Part shown: piece by piece, positions 11,661 through 22,274 of the stretch | Numbering within the stretch: the stretch's first letter is position 1 | Layout of the letters: every line of letters starts with the position of its first letter | The notes under the pieces: generated by a model | The model's input: only the letters and a program-made list of their open reading frames with translations | The model's database searches: none | What the model was told of the DNA's origin: nothing | Made by a program: the position numbers and the translations under genes | Assembly (NCBI RefSeq): GCF_036588685.1 | Contig: NC_086382.1 | Coordinates: 70,715,999 to 70,779,998 of the forward strand | DNA length: 64,000 nucleotides | From: Mytilus trossulus | Lineage: Eukaryota > Mollusca > Bivalvia > Mytilida > Mytilidae | Reading direction: 5' to 3'

Positions 11661-12099
11661 AACAAAAAACCGGGGGATCTGATGAACTACGTATACGACA
11701 GGTTTGTCGACAGAATTAAAGTCTCTTGCTATACTGGCATCACTCGTCATGCAAATTCATGCTCAGTCCAAATGTCACAATCGGGAATAAGACACACTCG
11801 GTAAAATTACAGATTGAACGACCTGGTATCTAAGATCTAAGACAACGAAAACATTTTGCTTTTGTGTTGAGACACCGATTTATCCTGTCAATATCAAGGA
11901 AAGATCAATACTTAAAGCAGACCTTCTTTCTACTTTCGGTAGTATCATTAGTTTTTCAGTTCGCTTGTAAATGTCACGGAAATAAGGGTTATTGAGTGAC
12001 TGAACATCATCAAAGTGTCTGAAAGTGAAATTACAGAACAATAACAAAATTACCCAACTCGGAGAAAAATTCTAAACGAATAGTCACTGAGTTGATGTC

Positions 12100-12390
12100 A
12101 AAAATCATAAGCTCAAACATATCAAACGAATGGATAACAACTGCCATTTAGCCTTTTAAACGTTTTTGTATTCAAGCATCACTGATGAGTCTTTTGTAGA
12201 CGGAAATACAAAATTTTATCTTGGTATCTTTGATGAGTTTATTTCATGACTTATATGTAGGAAATTGTGGACTAAACCTGGTTTAACAGCTAGCGAAACC
12301 TCTCCCTCGTATGACAGTATATATCTCCACCATACCGACAACGATGTGTGAACAAAACCAACAGACAGACATAATAGGTAAAAATGTAAA
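12100..12390. repeat. Mixed family C and family D repeat fragments
   Basis: The block TCACTGATGAGTCTTTTGTAGACG at about 12180 belongs to family D (see 32248-33167). The block GGTTTAACAGCTAGCGAAACC plus CCGACAACGATGTGTGAACAAAACC belongs to family C. An open frame covering part of this on the minus strand (12283-12555) has no recognisable domain. Confidence 0.6.
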
Positions 12391-12734
12391 AAATAAGGGA
12401 ACAGCAGTCAACATTCTGTTAAAATCGAAATCACTATAATACAAGCTCGTTTTGGCATGTAGAGTATTTTTTTGTTTTTGTTTTCTGCGTTCACAACGAC
12501 TGCATTCAAGGCCAGGTTGTTCAGGTGTGCACGATGAATTTCGGACCAGGACCAAAGACGGTGAAAAAGAGGTCCACTATCTTACGTCTAGGATAAAATT
12601 AGTTTAGTGTTAAAGGAAAATATTCACTGAATCGATTCATATAAGGTAGGAGTCTATTCTTTTGCATTAATTTAAAGGGTACAAAAAACGTCCGAAGCGG
12701 AGACTGTCGTGACATAAAAAAAATCGTTAGCTAC

Positions 12735-12880
12735 CTTCTTCCATTTATATGGATCGTCGACCTTCCTATGGATAGAAACAAGTACTTCTATTTATATGGA
12801 TAGTCTACCTTCCTATTGATAGAAACAAGTGCTTCTATTTATATGGATAGTCGACCTTCCTATGGATAGAACCAAGTGTC
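12735..12880. repeat. 47-bp tandem repeat, three copies
   Basis: Three units share CTATTTATATGGATAGTC, ACCTTCCTATGGATAG and AAACAAGTGCTT with a few changes each. It lies just left of the inverted-repeat element at 12970. No coding potential. Confidence 0.85.
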
Positions 12881-12969
12881 TGTGATACAGACCCTAAGAT
12901 GTTAGTCGGCATAACACTCCACCATCCATGATGGGCTTGGAGTGTATGCTGACACGGTTATTTACATAG

Positions 12970-15293
12970 CACTGGTATTAAAGAGATAATAGTAACTGCA
13001 ATTACGATTATCCCAATATGGCGACGACAGATATAGGTAAAATCTTTACAGTCATTTAACTCAAATGTAGCATTTTTTTGTCACTAGTTACTCAGCTGCA
13101 AGGTTTTTCTATACCATTACATCATATTTGAATCGTAACGGTGCACTTTTATTGTCTAAGCGCTTTGAAAATTGCCGTTGAAAAATTCGGGATGATAATC
13201 GTAACTCGGATAAAAAGATAATCGTAATTATGGTATTAAAAAATGCGAAGATAATCGTAACTGGATAGTGTTTTATTGATATTGACACTAAAAACGTATA
13301 TCTGATAGCACATGATGAAATTACGGTGATGAACTAATCACGTTTCAACATCTTATGACATATCTTTTTGTGGATATATTATTAATGGTTCTAATGAAAA
13401 CAGCTACATACTATTATATCATAAAATTGGAAGGGTGAACAAGTTTTAAGAAATTTGGATATGGGAAAAACACGAACTATGTTAAAATACAGAAAACTCC
13501 CAAGAACTAGGAATGTCACAAAATATGGGAATGAGCGATGAGGCAATTTTATAGGAAGTTATGATATATGGCAATAATTGTCAGGGGAAACGCATGTGTC
13601 ACCCTACATCAGATTTGTGATTAATAAGATTGAGAACGGAAATGGGGAATGTATCACAGAGAACACAACCTGACCATACAAAAAACAACAACAGAAGGTC
13701 ACCAATAGGTCTTCAATATCGCGAGAAATTCCCGCACCCGGAGGCGTCCTTCAGCTGGCCCTAAGACTGTTAGAGAACATTGATTTATCATGAATAAAAA
13801 CATAGTAAATATAATAATAATTGTTTTAAATCATTTAATGCAGGTGGCTATGTGTGATATTTCTTCCCCCGGGAAGCGACTGTTGGTTCAATTCTAGTCC
13901 ATACCCGTTATGCCATAATGAATGTTTTCTTTAAAAAATAGTTTTTGGTTTTGGAAGATTTAATAGTTTTTAATCAGCTGAACGTAAGTTATAGTTTTGA
14001 TTATCAGTAAAATGAAAATTTTCTTCTAAATAATTAGGAACCATGCCATTAATTGCTTTAAATATAAGTATTGCCTTTTGGTATTGAATTTGTTTTTCCA
14101 CATCTAACCAGTGTAAACTATTCAACAATAAACTGGATGATGTTTGAAATATTGATATCTAAACTGTTTCCAGTTAAACAAAGCCTTTGTTTTGAACCAA
14201 TAATCATTGATTTACACTTTTTGGCATTTAATTTCATACAATTTTGCAAACACCAGTTTTCAATAACACGAATATCATTTTGAAGGTTATAGAAGCTAAC
14301 TGAATTGCATCATTACCTCTACAATGTAATGTAGAATCATCTGCATATAAATCTGTTGATGAATGTTCTATATTGAGTGGTAACTCATTGATATATAAAA
14401 TAAATAACCAAGGGTCCAGGATAGAACCTTGTGGTACACCAGTTTTTATGCATTTAGTATTAGACATGACGTTATTGACCTTAACTTGTTGGCTTCGTTC
14501 AAACAAGTATGAATTTAACCAGTCTAGTGTACTATTTGAAACATTATAATATTCCAGTTTTTTCAATAAAATTATATGATTAACCAGATCAAAAGCTATC
14601 TTTAAATCTAAAAATATAGCTCCGTTTATCTCTCCATTATTTATATTTGCTAACCATTCATCTACTAATTTAGTAAGTGGAGTAGTACACGAATGTTTAG
14701 GTCTGAAACCTGGCTGTGTAGTATTAAGAAGGTCATTGCTATTTAAAAATATATGCCAGGAATCCATAGCTTATTAGTTCCTCTTAAAATATTATGTTTC
14801 TTTGCTTAAAAAATGTTAAATCTAATTCCATGTAAAGACTGCACAAAAAAATACTTGTAAAGATCAAACACATTTTTTTTAAAGTGGCTGGGACAAGAAA
14901 TCACGGTTTTTCATTTTCCGTTAATGTTATTCATTAACTGTACATTTGCATTTAAATAAACACAATACCATTAAAATGCTGAAAGACACATTTAACTTTT
15001 CAGTTACTATTATCCGATAAAGAAATTACGACTATCAAACAAGAAAAATTCCATAGAGTTACGATTATCATCCCCAATTTTTCAACGGCAATTTCCAAAG
15101 CGCTTTGACAATTCCAGTGCACCGTTACGATTCAAATATGATGCAATGGTATAGAAAAACCTTGCAGCTGAGTAACTAGTGACAAAAACATGCTACATTT
15201 GAGTTAAATGACTGTAAAGATTTTACCTATATCTGCCGTCGCCATATTGGGATAATCGTAATTGCAGTTACTATTATCTCTTTTATACCAGTG
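12970..15293. mobile_element. 2.3-kb element with ~300-bp terminal inverted repeats
   Basis: The left end (12970 to about 13265) and right end (about 15000-15293) are reverse complements over about 290 bp with scattered differences. They begin CACTGGTATTAAAGAGATAA and end TTATCTCTTTTATACCAGTG. Both arms carry ATGGCGACG, TTACTCAGCTGCAAGG and repeated GATAATCGTAAC motifs. The 4-bp sequence ATAG flanks the element on both sides (12966-12969 and 15294-15297), as a target duplication would. No transposase is visible. The interior holds a LINE fragment (13925-14770) and a family E scrap near 13690-13770. It is probably a non-autonomous foldback element that later received a LINE insertion. Confidence 0.78.
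13925..14770 (-). pseudogene. LINE reverse transcriptase fragment, frameshifted
   Basis: The open part (14767-14300) shows non-LTR reverse transcriptase motifs: GFRPKHSCTTPL, LDLKIAFDLVNH, VPQGSILDPWLF and LYADDSTL. After about 14300 the reading frame is lost; other frames continue with CLQNCMKLNAKKCK and then a C-terminal IFKAINGMVPNYLEENF-like stretch, broken by stops. Endonuclease is absent. The product cannot be functional. Clade cannot be fixed by eye. Confidence 0.85.
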
Positions 15294-15986
15294 ATAGGTT
15301 GTACAGCTTTTGATTTGTTACTCTCATCGAAAGTAGTAGGTTGTTGATCCATCTATCAGTAAACAAAACATCGCGGGTCAAGAGGAGCTGACCCAAAACT
15401 TCCTTTCAGTTGTTATGACTGAGACGTGACTGGATTGATTGATTGAATGTTTTGAATCAGTAAATTGAAGGATTGTTAGTGATCTATCTACATTAGTACC
15501 TTGCTAAACGTGATCCATTGACACCTACACATAGATTTCCTACCACTAGTAAATGTACTCAACACATGGAAAATTAATTATATGTTGTTACTGAATCATG
15601 TTTATATCTTTAAAATATAATTAACATACGATCTTTCTCATTGTAGTTTTCTTTGCAATCTAATTTAAATGCGATCTTTCATATGATATATTTGTTTAGA
15701 TATATAGACATGACACAAGTAACCTTTTTAGCATTTCATAATCAACTAATTGTTTCGAGTGACACGATGGCGATTTGATTTTAAATACTTCCCCGCAAAT
15801 ATATATTGACAGAACTGAATTTAAAAGTCAACATTATGTTGATTAAATGGTTTATCAATCCTCGTTAAATGTTATAAAAAAAGATAATAAAATATTAAAA
15901 TTTTACTATTAAAATCATTTAAGTGCATAAAAGTTGGAAAGATGATATGAACTACTTAGAACATATAATTTCCGGACAATAATTAA

Positions 15987-16142
15987 GGAATGATTGTAAT
16001 ATTTGTTCTGTCTATGAAGAAATAACATAAAACATTTGGTGCACACTGAAGAACGCGCGTAGCGGGTTATTTAACAGTGTGCATCACATTTTTTTTATGT
16101 TATTTCGAATAGACAGAATAAATTTATTACAGTCATTTCTTA
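15987..16142. mobile_element. Palindromic MITE-like element with CGCGTAGCGGG loop
   Basis: Arms of about 65 bp face each other: GGAATGATTGTAATATTTG, TTCTGTCTATGAAGAAATAAC and GGTGCACACTG on the left, with the reverse complement running CAGTGTGCATC to TTACAGTCATTTC on the right. The loop AGAACGCGCGTAGCGGGTTA is GC-rich against AT-rich surroundings, like the loop of the 5366 element. The flanks 15300-15980 and 16150-17100 hold no gene I recognise; a short (TA)n lies near 16332. Confidence 0.78.
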
Positions 16143-17104
16143 TAGTTTAATTCGAAATTCCATTTCAAACCGTAGAAAACCATGAAAAAACGTCGACGAC
16201 GTCACAGTCAAAAGACTAAATTATGTCTATGGGCTCATAACAAAATAACGTCAGCCATTCAGAAGACGCGTAACATCCAAAATTAAATTATTCGAAAATA
16301 TTTGGCCAAACAATCATATTAATAGCCAATTATATATATATATATAAAAATAAAAATTTTAAATGCTAAGATCATGGAAAAAAATCCAAAATTAACAAAT
16401 CGGAAAAGTTTTTTTTTTTATCTACATTTCTAATGAAAAACGAGGCTCAATAAAAAACAATAAACCAAAAATATATCCCACACCAATCTCGTAAAAGGAA
16501 ATGTTTTTTGGGACCTTTTTGGGTTAAAAACATAAAATAAGTGTAGAATGCACTAATTCAACAGTTCTTGCTTATACATATTTTATAGTTAAAGTGTAAG
16601 GGTTTGACATTTTTGGTGCTTTATTCTCACTATCAATTGTCTATTCATTGTCTATGAAATGATTGGATATTCTAAAGCTATGTACCAATATATTTGTTAA
16701 GCGATTTGTCAGTAAAAAATGGAATTCCCCCTGGCTAATTCAGTCACTGAAATAGAGGCCACAACTAGCATCTGAAGAATGCATTGCAAATTTGTGATTC
16801 TCATCCCAGATGCATCTGATCATAGTATTACATACTAATATAATTGATATTTTTTTCTTCATTCAATAATCAATGAAAAAATGTATTGACAGTTTTCTAG
16901 TAATGACTTTTGTAAAAATCTGTCGTCTAAGCCATATGTAAGGTTCACCAGAGGCACCTTCCTCTGATTTCGTCGGGATGCGTCGTCAATGATTTTGTCA
17001 AAGTCAAGTTCAATGTTTTATGCACATACAAAAGTAATAGGGCATTTAAGCGTTGATAAACAAAAATAAGTTTTTATACATATATCATTGATGGGAAAAA
17101 AACT

Positions 17105-17380
17105 CATCATAGATACCAGGACTAAATTTCGTATATACGCCAGACGCAATTTGTTTTTCTAATTGCAAAGAGATGGGCAAGATTATTGTTTTTAACACAG
17201 AAACGGCCATAATGTTTTAAAGGCAAAAAATATCAGATACGTATTTTTTCTCTCTCTCAAATATCTCTGACCCTCCACTTTTCGCCTACATTTCTACAAA
17301 ACACTCATCATTGATGTTCTGATAAAAACAAATAAAAGTCCAAATAATGTACGAAGGTGAAAAGCATTGAGAACCAAAAT
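17105..17380 (+). repeat. Degenerate copy of dispersed repeat, family D
   Basis: The blocks ATACCAGGACTAAATTTCG, CGCCAGACGCAATTTG and, after a diverged middle, AAAAGCATTGAGAACCAAAA and GTCAAATACAGCTG align in order to the 353-bp unit at 32248-33167. Confidence 0.6.
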
Positions 17381-17698
17381 TCCGAAAGGTTTGTCAAATA
17401 CAGCTGATGTGAACTACTTTTTTTATAATCATTCTTGTACAATATTATTCTTAAATAAGTAATGTAGCAATTATGCTCCATGAAGGTGTAATTTTGATAA
17501 ATTTTGCTTGAAGTGATATGTAACATGTTAATGTAAACCTATGTATGATGCTATACTGACGACACGACTGATATTCTTGCATTTACATACTATTGATTGA
17601 TGAACAATACTCACTAATGAGTAGTTAAAGAAGAAGATGTTTTTGTATTCTATTTGGAATCAATCATCAACCGCCATTATATTAATAGTTTTTAATAG

Positions 17699-17704
17699 TT
17701 TATT
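17699..17704 (-). terminator. Poly(A) signal of receptor gene 1
   Basis: AATAAA is read on the minus strand about 50 bases past the stop codon of the 17752-18906 gene. Confidence 0.5.
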
Positions 17705-17751
17705 TACAGAGAGCCACAATCTAACACATTTTGCAAGAGAAAATATTTTCC

Positions 17752-18906
17752 TTAATGTGTACAAAGCACAACTAGCACTGTAATTGTGGCAATTATAACT
17801 ATTACAGACGTTATCCAAAACAATACCAAATCAAACGACGAAATAACATCACCCCACGTGATCTCTTGTTTACTTTCTGTTTCATTTTTATAATTCGATT
17901 CAATTTTCTTCACATTTCGGCATTTCATTAGCTTGATTATGTTCTTTGGAACATCGTCTTTACGATGGTGAAACCGAAGTTCTATAATCGTACAGCACAC
18001 AACAAAAGTTCCCATGCCTAGCTGGAACATTAGATAATATCCCAATATTGATCCAGATGTTTTGGGAAGCTCGGAACTGACAATTGTAAGAAAAACGGCA
18101 AAAGAAAGAAACACTGTAATGCAATATCCCATTTTTTCACCGCTGTCAGCCGGAAGTGCAAAAGTAAACACATTTAATACACCGAGTAGAATGATTGGAA
18201 TGATAATATTCATTAAATAATAGGTTGAATTTCTTTTCAAGTTTAATGTAAATATAACCCTAGATTCGGACGACATAACGTCCTCTCGTGCAGCTGTTGA
18301 CACTACTGACCATTCAGCATTATTTTCTAAGCTATTTAAAATAATTCCATTATTCCACAGAGTTACCATCACATCTGCATTACTACTTGACCACACCACA
18401 AACACAATGTCACAAGATTGTCGGTCATAAGGAAAATATGTAATATCGATTGTACATTTGGATTCAAAAACTTCAAACGGCATCCAGGTAACTTGTCCAT
18501 TACTTCCTACCTTAGCTTTTATAAAACTGCTTCCAAGTTCCCTCAATTTTGTAAATCCATTTTGTAATGTTATATCAGGTATCCAAATATCTGCTTGTGG
18601 AACATAAACGTGACCTAATTCGCCAAAGTCAGCTGAAGTCCAATTCAAATACTCATCTATCCATCCAATATTTAAATAACCGGTTGTTGTCAGTTTCTGT
18701 TTTAGTTCGTCCAATTCGTTTATTCCCACAAGGTAAAGATCTAAATCTAAGATCATAGGTTGTCGTTGATCCATATTTGGTCGGACTTGCTTTTTATAAT
18801 CGTTTGTTGTAAACAATTGTTTGATAAGATTTTTAACATTATCGCCACTCTGTCCTTCAATCTTTACAAACAGTAGTAGAAAAACGAAATACCCCAAACC
18901 CAACAT
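17752..18906 (-). CDS. Nicotinic-receptor-like Cys-loop channel subunit 1, intronless
   Basis: This is a 384-residue subunit of a pentameric ligand-gated ion channel at the plasma membrane. It has a signal peptide (about 1-19), an extracellular ligand-binding domain, a canonical Cys-loop with 13 residues between C151 and C165, four membrane segments (about 229-250, 259-278, 288-310, 358-382) and a very short cytoplasmic loop of about 45 residues. TM2 has GEK at its start, giving the Glu at -1' seen in cation channels, and keeps Leu at 9'. Loop A (WIPD) and loop D (W82, W89) aromatic residues are present. The adjacent cysteine pair of loop C that defines nicotinic alpha subunits is missing, so it is a non-alpha or divergent member and its agonist is unknown. 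The frame has no intron, unlike typical animal nicotinic genes. An AATAAA lies at 17704-17699, about 50 bases after the stop. Confidence 0.93.
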   Translation of the reverse strand: MLGLGYFVFLLLFVKIEGQSGDNVKNLIKQLFTTNDYKKQVRPNMDQRQPMILDLDLYLVGINELDELKQKLTTTGYLNIGWIDEYLNWTSADFGELGHVYVPQADIWIPDITLQNGFTKLRELGSSFIKAKVGSNGQVTWMPFEVFESKCTIDITYFPYDRQSCDIVFVVWSSSNADVMVTLWNNGIILNSLENNAEWSVVSTAAREDVMSSESRVIFTLNLKRNSTYYLMNIIIPIILLGVLNVFTFALPADSGEKMGYCITVFLSFAVFLTIVSSELPKTSGSILGYYLMFQLGMGTFVVCCTIIELRFHHRKDDVPKNIIKLMKCRNVKKIESNYKNETESKQEITWGDVISSFDLVLFWITSVIVIIATITVLVVLCTH

Positions 18907-19684
18907 TTTACCACTCCATTTTTATGTTCAAATGAATATTCGCCTATATTGCATCTAATTTCCAATATATTTAATCCAAAAAAAATAGTTTTAATTAGAC
19001 ACGTAGTTGCTGCATTTAAAATTGTATATCCAATTTACGTGTACCATTATTCTCTCACAAAATTTAAAATGCATGCGTATTTATTACATAATGATTCTTA
19101 TGGGAATTCATATTTGACATGTATCTATGAGTATAAAATCACAATACTAACAATAAAATTGAAATGCATATCAAGTATTACTTTTTTTATCTATTTTGTG
19201 AGAAAAATCTATTATGAAAACTTTATTATTTTATGTTAACAAACCCAAAACTCACTGTGCAATCGATGTAAACAAATTATCTAATGGTTTGCATGATCGA
19301 TTGTGAATGGAAGAGTTAAGGTATCAAAATGAATACACGGAGTTGAAAGCCAATTTGAGTCGATCAAAAAGTATAATGGTCACGGAGAAGCTTTGAGAGA
19401 ATCCGTGTTTCATTCTTTTTGATATTTAAAAGACGACGAATATATTAATAAAGGAATTCAAATGATTGTATTCCTAACCATCTGTGGCGTAAGTATCGTA
19501 GTTCTTTAAAATCATAAAGATATTTTTTTACACTATTAAATCTCCAAAAAACTTCAGGCAGCATTAGTCTACCAGCAGTCAACATAAAAATAAAAAAAAT
19601 ATAGAAAACAGTATAACAAAAAAACTTTATCTACCGTACGTTAATTAGCTGAATTTGATGCCGGACTTTAACACATATCTAAAA

Positions 19685-19880
19685 CAAGAATGTGTCCTCA
19701 GTACACGAATGTCCCACTCGCACTTTCATTTTCTATGTTCAGTGGACCGTGACATTGGGATAAAACTCTAATTTGGCATTACAATTAGAAAGATCATATC
19801 ATAGGGAACATGTGTACTAAGTTTGAAGTTGATTGGACTCCAACTTCATCAAAAATTACCTTGACCAAAAACCTGAAGCG
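19685..19880 (+). repeat. Dispersed repeat, family B
   Basis: The copy starts AACAAGAATGTGTCCTCAG and continues TTCTATGTTCAGTGGACCGTG, GGGAACATGTGTACTAAGTT, TTGGACTCCAACTTCATCAA, ending AGCGGGACAGACGGACG. Matching copies are at 44740-44965 and 46490-47016. The upstream stretch 18907-19680 holds no gene, though part of it resembles the upstream DNA of receptor gene 2. Confidence 0.8.
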
Positions 19881-20339
19881 GGACAGACGGACGAACATAC
19901 TAAGAGATGTATGTGGTATGAATTTTACAGTGACTTGACTGATAGTGTTGCTCTCCACCACTTGCAACTCCTCATTCAAAATTTTGTCCATAAATGCAAT
20001 TTGTTTTATTAAACTAAATGATTCAACTGGTCAGAATATTTAACAAATTGTTCAGTCAAAATGTGAAAGTGCAAGGAGATAACATAAAGCATACTTACAA
20101 TCCTATAAGACTTTAACTCCACTTAAATGATGTTGTGACAAAATTAGTCACATTATGTTTTATTTTATCCCCTTGCACCTTCATGACTCGGTTGTGGTTT
20201 TCTACAGCAGTTAGTTCAAACTTCTGACCATTTACACTGTAATATGACACGCAACAATGCAATGTTCAAGTGAAGTGGATCAAAATAATTATATGGCCAC
20301 CATATGATAATTTATAAAAGAAAAACTTTTTTATAGTTC

Positions 20340-20715
20340 GTTCTTATGTTGTACTGTTATACCACTATCTTAGGTTAGGGAGAGGGTTGGGACCCCGCTA
20401 ATATGTTTAACCCTGCCAAATTATTTATGTATGTGCCTGTCCCAAGTCAGGAGTCTGTAATTCAGTGGTTGTCGTTTGTTTAAGTGTTACATATTTGTTT
20501 TTCGTTCATTGTTTTACAATAATAAGGCCGTTAGTTTTCTCATTTGAATTGGTTTACATTGTGTTATCGGGGCCTGTTATAGCTGACTATGCGGTATGGG
20601 TTTTGTTCATTGTTGAAGGCCGTACTGTGACCTATACTTGTTAATGTTTGTGTCATTTTGGTCCTTTGTGGATAGTTGTCTCATTGGCAATCATACCACA
20701 TCTTCTTTTTTATAT
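20340..20715 (+). repeat. Dispersed repeat, family A (best copy)
   Basis: It runs from TGTACTGTTATACCACT through GGGAGAGGGTTGGGACCCC, GTCCCAAGTCAGGAGTCTG, AATAAGGCCGTTAGTTTTCTC, TTGAAGGCCGTACTGTGACC and TTTGTGGATAGTTGTCTC, ending ATCATACCACATCTTC. It is AT-biased at its end and non-coding. Fragments recur at 1095, 23465, 46180, 47555 (reverse), 53590, 54425 and 63755. The remaining sequence 20716-21400 shows nothing I can name. Confidence 0.85.
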
Positions 20716-21404
20716 AATTATACATCTCTCGTTTTCAACTTGTTTGGTATGAGCACTCTTCATAAAGTAAAGCTAGTTATTAACTGTAAATTTAATGTAC
20801 ACATATCCGAGTCGATTGACAAAAAATTTACAATTCCAGTGTATTTATTTCATAGTAATTCTTCAAAATAAATAGAGTTACGAATATATTTTATTATCAG
20901 CCCTAACATTGACAAAAAATTATAGTTATTCTTGATAAAATTTAAAATTGCTTTTGTCTTGATTATAAATATTGCACATATACCTTCAACTTTCGAAATT
21001 TCTGTAATCTGAACCTTATCCTTTTGATACCAATACATTTTTTTTAAAGAAGAACTTCTAGATATTCGTATCATTTAAATATTAAATGCAATACAAACTC
21101 AATTAAACAGTAATAACTTAATTTTGCACACTCTACACTCCTATTCTCAAACCTCATATGGATTTTCAATTGTTAAAAGCCATCATAACCTTTTGTGCCT
21201 ATCATGGTCCTATTCAGTTTATTATTGACTTTATTATATTTTGCTTTGTGTAAAAGGATCAACGAGATTTTATTTACATGTACATACATTTTCAGTATAT
21301 ACTGGGAATTATACTCTGTTATTTTTTATTGTATTTGGTTAATCAAACTTTAATATAGCTCATAAACAATACATGTTAAGCTGCCAACCTTGGGTTAATC
21401 AAAA

Positions 21405-21580
21405 CCCTAATATAAAACCGTTCAACCTGTTGACGATAACAACCTGTCAACCATGTCGACCTGTCAACTATGTCGACATTATCAACCTGCAGACCGTGTC
21501 AATTTGTCAACCTCAGTGAGTACATTATTAAAATTGTCGACCTGTCAACATGTCAACCTGCCAACCTATCAATAATATGC
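21405..21580 (+). repeat. Degenerate CAACCTGTCAAC/GTCGAC short tandem repeat
   Basis: Repeated phrases such as CAACCTGTCAACCATGTCG, ACCTGTCAACTATGTCGAC and ACATGTCAACCTGCCAACC form an irregular microsatellite-like array. The apparent Cys/Thr-rich peptide here is translated repeat. Confidence 0.7.
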
Positions 21581-21978
21581 AAAACCAATTTACTTAAAAT
21601 AAAAATACAGTTCTGCACTATTTGTTCCGTATACTTCATTTTATCCGAAATTTCTCCGACTACGCCATCTCATTTATAGCAATTGCCTACGCTAAAAATA
21701 TTTTTTTTTTTATCTCCTAATGGCTTGTCCAAATCTCTTTTTTTTATGATTCTTTCCAAATACAAAAAAGATAGAATAAAGGAGGGAGGAAGGAAAGAAG
21801 AGAAAAGATAAAAAAAGACACTGAACAGTAATACATTGAAATTGCTCAAGATCAAGTACTGCAAAAAAAAAATTCAAAATCAAATAGCAGATCATGTATG
21901 TTTTATTCACATAATTATCAGGAACAACACTATGAACACACAACTCAAACATTTTTGTTAATGCTTTTCGAATTAATT

Positions 21979-22274
21979 TCATATAAATTTGAATTCAATT
22001 AAATATTCCGGATACGCTTGTGAATCTTTAAATATGACAAAGATTTTCGGGTTTTTAATGTCATCTACAACGCTGTCACATAATATATGGTTTTCATGTT
22101 GTCCAAATTTTGATGGTGGATCAATAATACCTGGACGCCCCTGTGCAAAATCTCCGACAAGCACCTTGCATAGATAGACTCTCTTGTGTCCATTTGAATC
22201 TTGTCTACTATATACATCTTGCGCAGAATACGATAACTCTTCATCAAAGTAAACACCGTTCCCATATACAGTAG
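21979..22274 (-). CDS. PARP gene terminal exon
   Basis: It enters in phase 1 after ATAATTACAG and encodes TVYGNGVYFDEELSYSAQD, LCKVLVGDFAQGRPG and the terminal FKDSQAYPEYLIEF before a stop at 21979. The conserved Tyr of the catalytic set is in GVYF. Confidence 0.9.

Noticed and set aside
12283-12555. A minus-strand frame with a CSRCERRK motif
   Set aside because: It overlaps family C/D repeat fragments; the cysteines do not form a known motif.
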